In this document: in pieces, positions 60,176 through 64,000 of the stretch | How positions within the stretch are numbered: position 1 is the stretch's first letter | Layout of the letters: every line of letters begins with the position of its first letter | Source of the DNA: Mugil cephalus | Taxonomy: Eukaryota > Chordata > Actinopteri > Mugiliformes > Mugilidae | Length of the DNA: 64,000 bases | NCBI RefSeq assembly: GCF_022458985.1 | Contig: NC_061783.1 | Location: forward strand, 10,632,413-10,696,412 | Direction of reading: 5' to 3' | Notes under the pieces: model-generated | Told to the model about the DNA's origin: nothing | Database searches by the model: none | Seen by the model: only the letters and a program-made list of their open reading frames with translations | Made by a program: the position numbers and the translations under genes

Positions 60176-62990
60176 CTAGAGGAAAATGCATAGTCAAAAT
60201 TAATGATGTCCCTTTGAAAAATTGAAAACCTCATCGTACACCGTGCTCTTCATTTCCCGTTACCAACTGCTGTGTCTGTAACATTCAAGCCCCCTGGTTC
60301 TGTATGTTTCTCATTCTGCTCCAGTTTTAAAAAACTGAATGTGGAAAAAAGATTTATTTCTTCGTGTACAGGGCGAACCAAGATGTCCAACTAACTCCTG
60401 TGCTCTCCGCTTTTCATTCGTTGACCACACAGTGTTGTTATGACATGTGGAATGTGAAGCACTTGGTGCAAATGCTCTTTTCTTTTAAGGAGCTATATGA
60501 ATGAAATAAACTTGAGAGTGGGGCGTCTGTCAGGGTTGGTGAACAACTTCGTCTCATGTTGTGGAGCAAACCACCTACATCATCACAGCCAAAACTAAGG
60601 AGAGGGTGGTGGGTTTCTGGAGGTTTCTGTCCCTCCTGCAGCCTGTAACCATCAACGGGGAGATGGTTCAGACCTTTATGTAGCCAGATGTATTAACATT
60701 TCCCAGTAAGTACTGGAGATGTTTCATCAGCTCCCCCGCGACACTGTCTGGGACAAGTGCTTATGGAAAATGTCGTCCCGTCCTTTTTTTTTTTTTTTTT
60801 TACCCCATTAGCGGGGGTAGACGGACGCCCACACTAATTTTTATTCAATCTGAGGTTTCTTCCTGTCAAGAGGGAGTTTTTACTCCCCACTCTTGGGAGG
60901 GGAACTTGTTGTCGGGTTTCCCTCAGTAATACTGTAAGCTCTTGACCACACTATGTAAAGCGTCCTGAGAGGACTTTCTAATTTACTTCCATGTATGAAG
61001 CTGAACTTCTGATGCAACTGGAATCCTCCTCGCCGATACTTCTGCATTATTCGGCCAGCAGTAAAATTAACTACTAATGTCACGGTTCCATTGGCAGCCG
61101 TATACGTTCAAACCACAACGAAACCACCACGTTTGGCAGATGGACACGATATGTTCCTATTGTTCTCAATGTTGGTTAAAAAACAACAACTCTGTATTAT
61201 TGTGACAAATCAATCTGTCGTTACCTCAACACCGTGGGCTCTGGCATTCCTGGATCTGCTCCCCGTTTGAAACCTGAAATTAAAAAAATAAATTAAAAAA
61301 ATCACAGAAAATAATTAAAAGCATGTTTTAGAAAAGACCCAAGAAATGACTGAGGATTTACATTTACACATTAAGAGTGTTATAATAGCTGGGAAATGCC
61401 TGCACATGTAAATTCATTGACGATATCGTTTCGATACTGGGTCAGAAAGTCATTCTGCTCGAGTGATTACAATGTGTCAGCAGATTTGTCCCTGGCAAAC
61501 ACCCCAGTTTCGTTAAACTACAACATTGCATCACAACGCAGAAAGTAAAGGGGCCACGTAATCGCCTATGAAAATCAGCCAGCAGCACATTCATTTCCCC
61601 AATACATCCAGGTCACAGATAGTCAATTATGACGCAACAAATTCTAAAGAAAAGGGCAAGAGATTCCTAAAGACTAAAAATGGCCTCATTTAAATTTAAA
61701 TTTAAATAAATCTCTTAACCTAGACCAAAACCGCTGTCCACAAATTTGTAAATATTGCATTTACTCTACAAAATGCCTTAAAATAACTCCGAATAGTAAC
61801 AATCAGCCCGAGCTGTTCTACCACTAAGTATTCACATCAAATGAGTTCGTTTTAGCAGCAGAAGCAGTAAAAGTGTTCTGATCCTCTATTAGAAAAGTTG
61901 AAGCCCACACAGATTAATCAATTAATTGCTTGTTTTAATACATATCATGTATCGCATGGCCGACTCACGCTATGGCTATTTGAAATATCGAGAAGCCAAT
62001 AACACAAAAGTAACGCATGTCTAATTTAAGAGAGGCTGAAGTAAAAAAAAAGCTCCAAGAGAGAAGTGACCAACCTAAAGAGTAAAAAATAGACGGGAGA
62101 AAGTTTGACATCAGCATTGGTCTTTCCAAAATGCTGCAGTCGGAGAGGATTCACTCAAATGGGGCAAATCCGCCGGCTGTGTGGTCACATATGCAAAAGT
62201 CTCAACTTCCCCATCTACATGCTCCATGTCGCAGCCATGCAAACGTCTCAACTTCCCCAACATCTCTTCAAACCATGACGAGCCACATCAGTGCCCAAAA
62301 ACATGCAGCACTAAGAAACAGGCGTGCATGTATGTTTCAAAATGAACTTTTAAACCCACTACAGGATGCACTTCTTCAACCTACAATAGAGGACGCATGA
62401 CTTTAATCCTTCAAGACCATCAATTAACCAAATTATCATCCAAACTGATCTGCATGTGGGAAATAGAATATAAAAAGCTCCCTTCATTTCTCTGTATGTT
62501 CTTGTATCAACACAGAATTACAGTATTTGACTTTTCATTTTAATATCCCACTCATCATGTCCATGGATGTGACTGCATGATGGATAATGATGCAGTGCAT
62601 CTCTTCACCACAGAGGGGGGGCATCTACAGTCAACCACCAAGTCAATAAAAACTGGGACTAGAAACCTTGTTATCTTATTATATTTGACAGAGAGTTTGC
62701 GTTACGAGCGCACTAAAACACACACACACACAAAAATGGAGCTCAACATACACCCGCATACCCATGGGGAAATAATACCACTAACAGCTAATTCGTAAAT
62801 GCTAACTAACTAAGCTAACCGGCTAACATTAGCGAGGCTTGAATCCTCATCTCGCCGCACTCCATCTGCCCCTGTCCGGATACTGACCGAGGTACAGCAC
62901 GGTTGGGATAAAACCCCATCGGATGACAAACTGGCCGCATTGGAACAGCTGCTGCAGCCGCTGTTTGGTCTCTTTGCTGAGTTTAGCCAT
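60160..62990 (-). CDS. tomm7: tomm7, TOM complex subunit TOM7 (three exons, 55 aa)
   Basis: Coding exons: 62888-62990, 61225-61273, 60160-60175, giving 168 nt and 55 aa, the same length as human TOMM7. Sequence includes MAKLSKETKQRLQQLF, then the single transmembrane segment around FVIRWGFIPTVLYLGFKRG, and the conserved tail DPGMPEPTVLSLLWG. All sites are GT-AG and phases agree. The product sits in the mitochondrial outer membrane, where TOM7 modulates assembly of the TOM import complex and, in mammals, PINK1 retention. The intron splits the codon for the Gly after VLYL. Gene order with il6 matches human. Confidence 0.97.
60480..61000. repeat. Degraded dispersed fish repeat in tomm7 intron 2
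   Basis: Contains the familiar phrases agctatatgaatgaaataaa near 60490 and gaggtttcttcctgtcaaga, then gggagtttttactcccc, near 60850. These resemble a very common fish element whose family I cannot name with certainty. A poly-T run lies at about 60785-60801. Confidence 0.5.
61225..61273 (-). CDS. tomm7: tomm7 exon 2
   Basis: 49 bp, acceptor atttcag, donor AG/gtaacg. Encodes GFKRGADPGMPEPTVL. Confidence 0.95.
61274..62887 (-). other. tomm7: tomm7 intron 1
   Basis: 1.6 kb. Contains two imperfect direct copies of aagtctcaacttcccca / acgtctcaacttcccca (about 62197 and 62243). No other element recognised. Confidence 0.5.
62888..62990 (-). CDS. tomm7: tomm7 exon 1
   Basis: 34 codons plus one base, donor G/gtcagt. 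Encodes the cytosolic N terminus and most of the membrane span. Confidence 0.96.
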
Positions 62991-63039
62991 GTGTTTTATT
63001 CCCGGACACAGCGACGCTCCTGCGGCTTCCAAGGGCACG

Positions 63040-63120
63040 GAAGAGGAAGTGACGTCGACGGAACTGCACCGACGTTCTTCATTTGTCATTGGCCGCCACC
63101 TTGTGGACAGACGCGGGGCT
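63040..63120 (-). promoter_or_regulatory. tomm7: tomm7 proximal promoter (CCAAT, YY1-like)
   Basis: The minus strand has CCAAT at 63088-63092 and, next to it, CAAGGTGGCGGC, one base off the YY1 consensus common in mitochondrial-gene promoters. About 100 nt upstream of the ATG; no TATA. Confidence 0.5.
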
Positions 63121-63186
63121 GCAGGTCATTTACAACACACTGATGGAGCAAAAGTTACCCACTTTTAAACCACACTTAGCCATTGT

Positions 63187-63191
63187 AAAAA

Positions 63192-63223
<32 letters not shown>

Positions 63224-63225
63224 CA
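63187..63225. repeat. Poly-A and (TA)n tract
   Basis: An A run of more than 20 followed by (TA)n; possibly a retroelement tail. Confidence 0.8.
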
Positions 63226-63690
63226 AAATATAAACCTTATATATAAAATATAAACCCAAAGTGTTTAGATTAAGTTTGGACAGAAGTGTCCGAGTAGCTT
63301 ACACAAGCTACATATTTAACAATTGATAACTACATCTGTAAATGCCTTTGTAGTGGAACATTTCTTCCTAAAATAAGTACTAAGATAACTAATATAAAAC
63401 TCTTTCACTATAAATGTTCTCCTTCAATCAGTAATACTGAAAAACAAGACGTTAAAATGCCTAAAAGCAGCCAACAGAAGCCAACTTTTCATAGCCAATT
63501 TAGTAGATAAAATGTATTTTAAAGTATACATTACTAACATTTTACAAAAAAAAAAACTCAAATGTCTAAAAATAATTATATATTTCTAGTCTACATCTAG
63601 AGGCTTCTGTACCTGAAGTGCATGATTTCAAGTGAATTTATTAGTGTGACGTTTGAAAGTAGAAAAAACAAAAACATCACAGAGCAGTGA
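63226..63690. other. Spacer between tomm7 and the next gene
   Basis: A/T rich; no gene recognised. Confidence 0.4.
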
Positions 63691-64000
63691 AATATAGAAA
63701 CACTTTATTCCCAGAAGTTGTAGCAGTGAGTTATTTTCAGACACAGAAAGGCCAATATAATCAACTTTAGTACAACAGTATGATGTACAACAATAGCTTC
63801 CCCATTCCCGTTCTGTAAACCCCACATAAAAAGCAACATGATTGTTATTGTCCCACCAAGCTACGAACACTCAACAGCTCTAGTACACAGACAACAGAAC
63901 ACAAGTTTGCTTGAGGGTGGGGCAGAATGGACGCTTGATGTAGGACATCAAATGAAGCAGAAGGTTTTTTTTTTATTATTATTTTTTTTTTTATTTCTCT
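63690..64000 (-). other. Possible 3' UTR of the next minus-strand gene
   Basis: Plus-strand tttatt near 63703 reads AATAAA on the minus strand. In human, FAM126A (HYCC1) follows TOMM7 in this orientation, so this may be its 3' end. No coding sequence is visible. Confidence 0.3.

Noticed and set aside
1-64000. tRNA, rRNA, CRISPR or bacterial-type operon
   Set aside because: None recognised; the window is eukaryotic nuclear DNA.

Overview
This is vertebrate nuclear DNA, almost certainly from a percomorph teleost. Genes are split by introns, (GT)n tracts are abundant, and there are fish-type Tc1/mariner, hAT MITE, LINE-tail and other dispersed repeats. The recognisable genes form the block rapgef5 (-), il6 (+), tomm7 (-). 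That order and orientation match RAPGEF5-IL6-TOMM7 on human 7p15.3. A polyadenylation-like signal at the right edge suggests another minus-strand gene, which synteny predicts to be fam126a/hycc1.

Layout. 1-6.3 kb: an intronless C-type lectin gene (minus) lies between two direct copies of a duplicated block, each carrying a decayed Tc1-like transposon. 6.3-8.3 kb: probable 3' UTR of rapgef5. 8.3-45.8 kb: rapgef5, which I reassembled as 25 coding exons (about 926 aa) from splice sites, codon phase and family similarity: DEP, a degenerate cyclic-nucleotide-binding region, REM, RA-like and CDC25 GEF domains. One intron, 90 bp long, is an AT-AC U12-type intron. 45.7-46.1 kb: CpG-rich rapgef5 promoter. 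46-57.3 kb: intergenic DNA with two hAT MITEs, a Tc1 deletion derivative, microsatellites and LINE debris, and no gene I can support. 57.36-59.5 kb: complete five-exon il6 with a kB-like site and TATA box upstream and an AU-rich 3' UTR. 59.8-63.0 kb: complete three-exon tomm7 (55 aa), convergent with il6. 63-64 kb: low-complexity sequence, then the putative 3' end of the next gene.

The genes are not an operon. RAPGEF5 is a Rap-family GEF in signalling, IL-6 is a secreted inflammatory cytokine, TOMM7 is a subunit of the mitochondrial outer-membrane import complex, and the lectin is a predicted secreted carbohydrate-binding protein. Their adjacency is ancestral synteny, except for the lectin, which sits in the repeat-rich, duplicated end of the window.

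I found no wholly new system. The most noteworthy items are the AT-AC intron, the eroded cNMP domain of rapgef5, the intronless lectin in a duplicated Tc1 context, the il6 promoter arrangement, and two unrelated hAT MITEs at the same 8-bp target. Gene models were built by eye, so exon ends may be off by a base or so.
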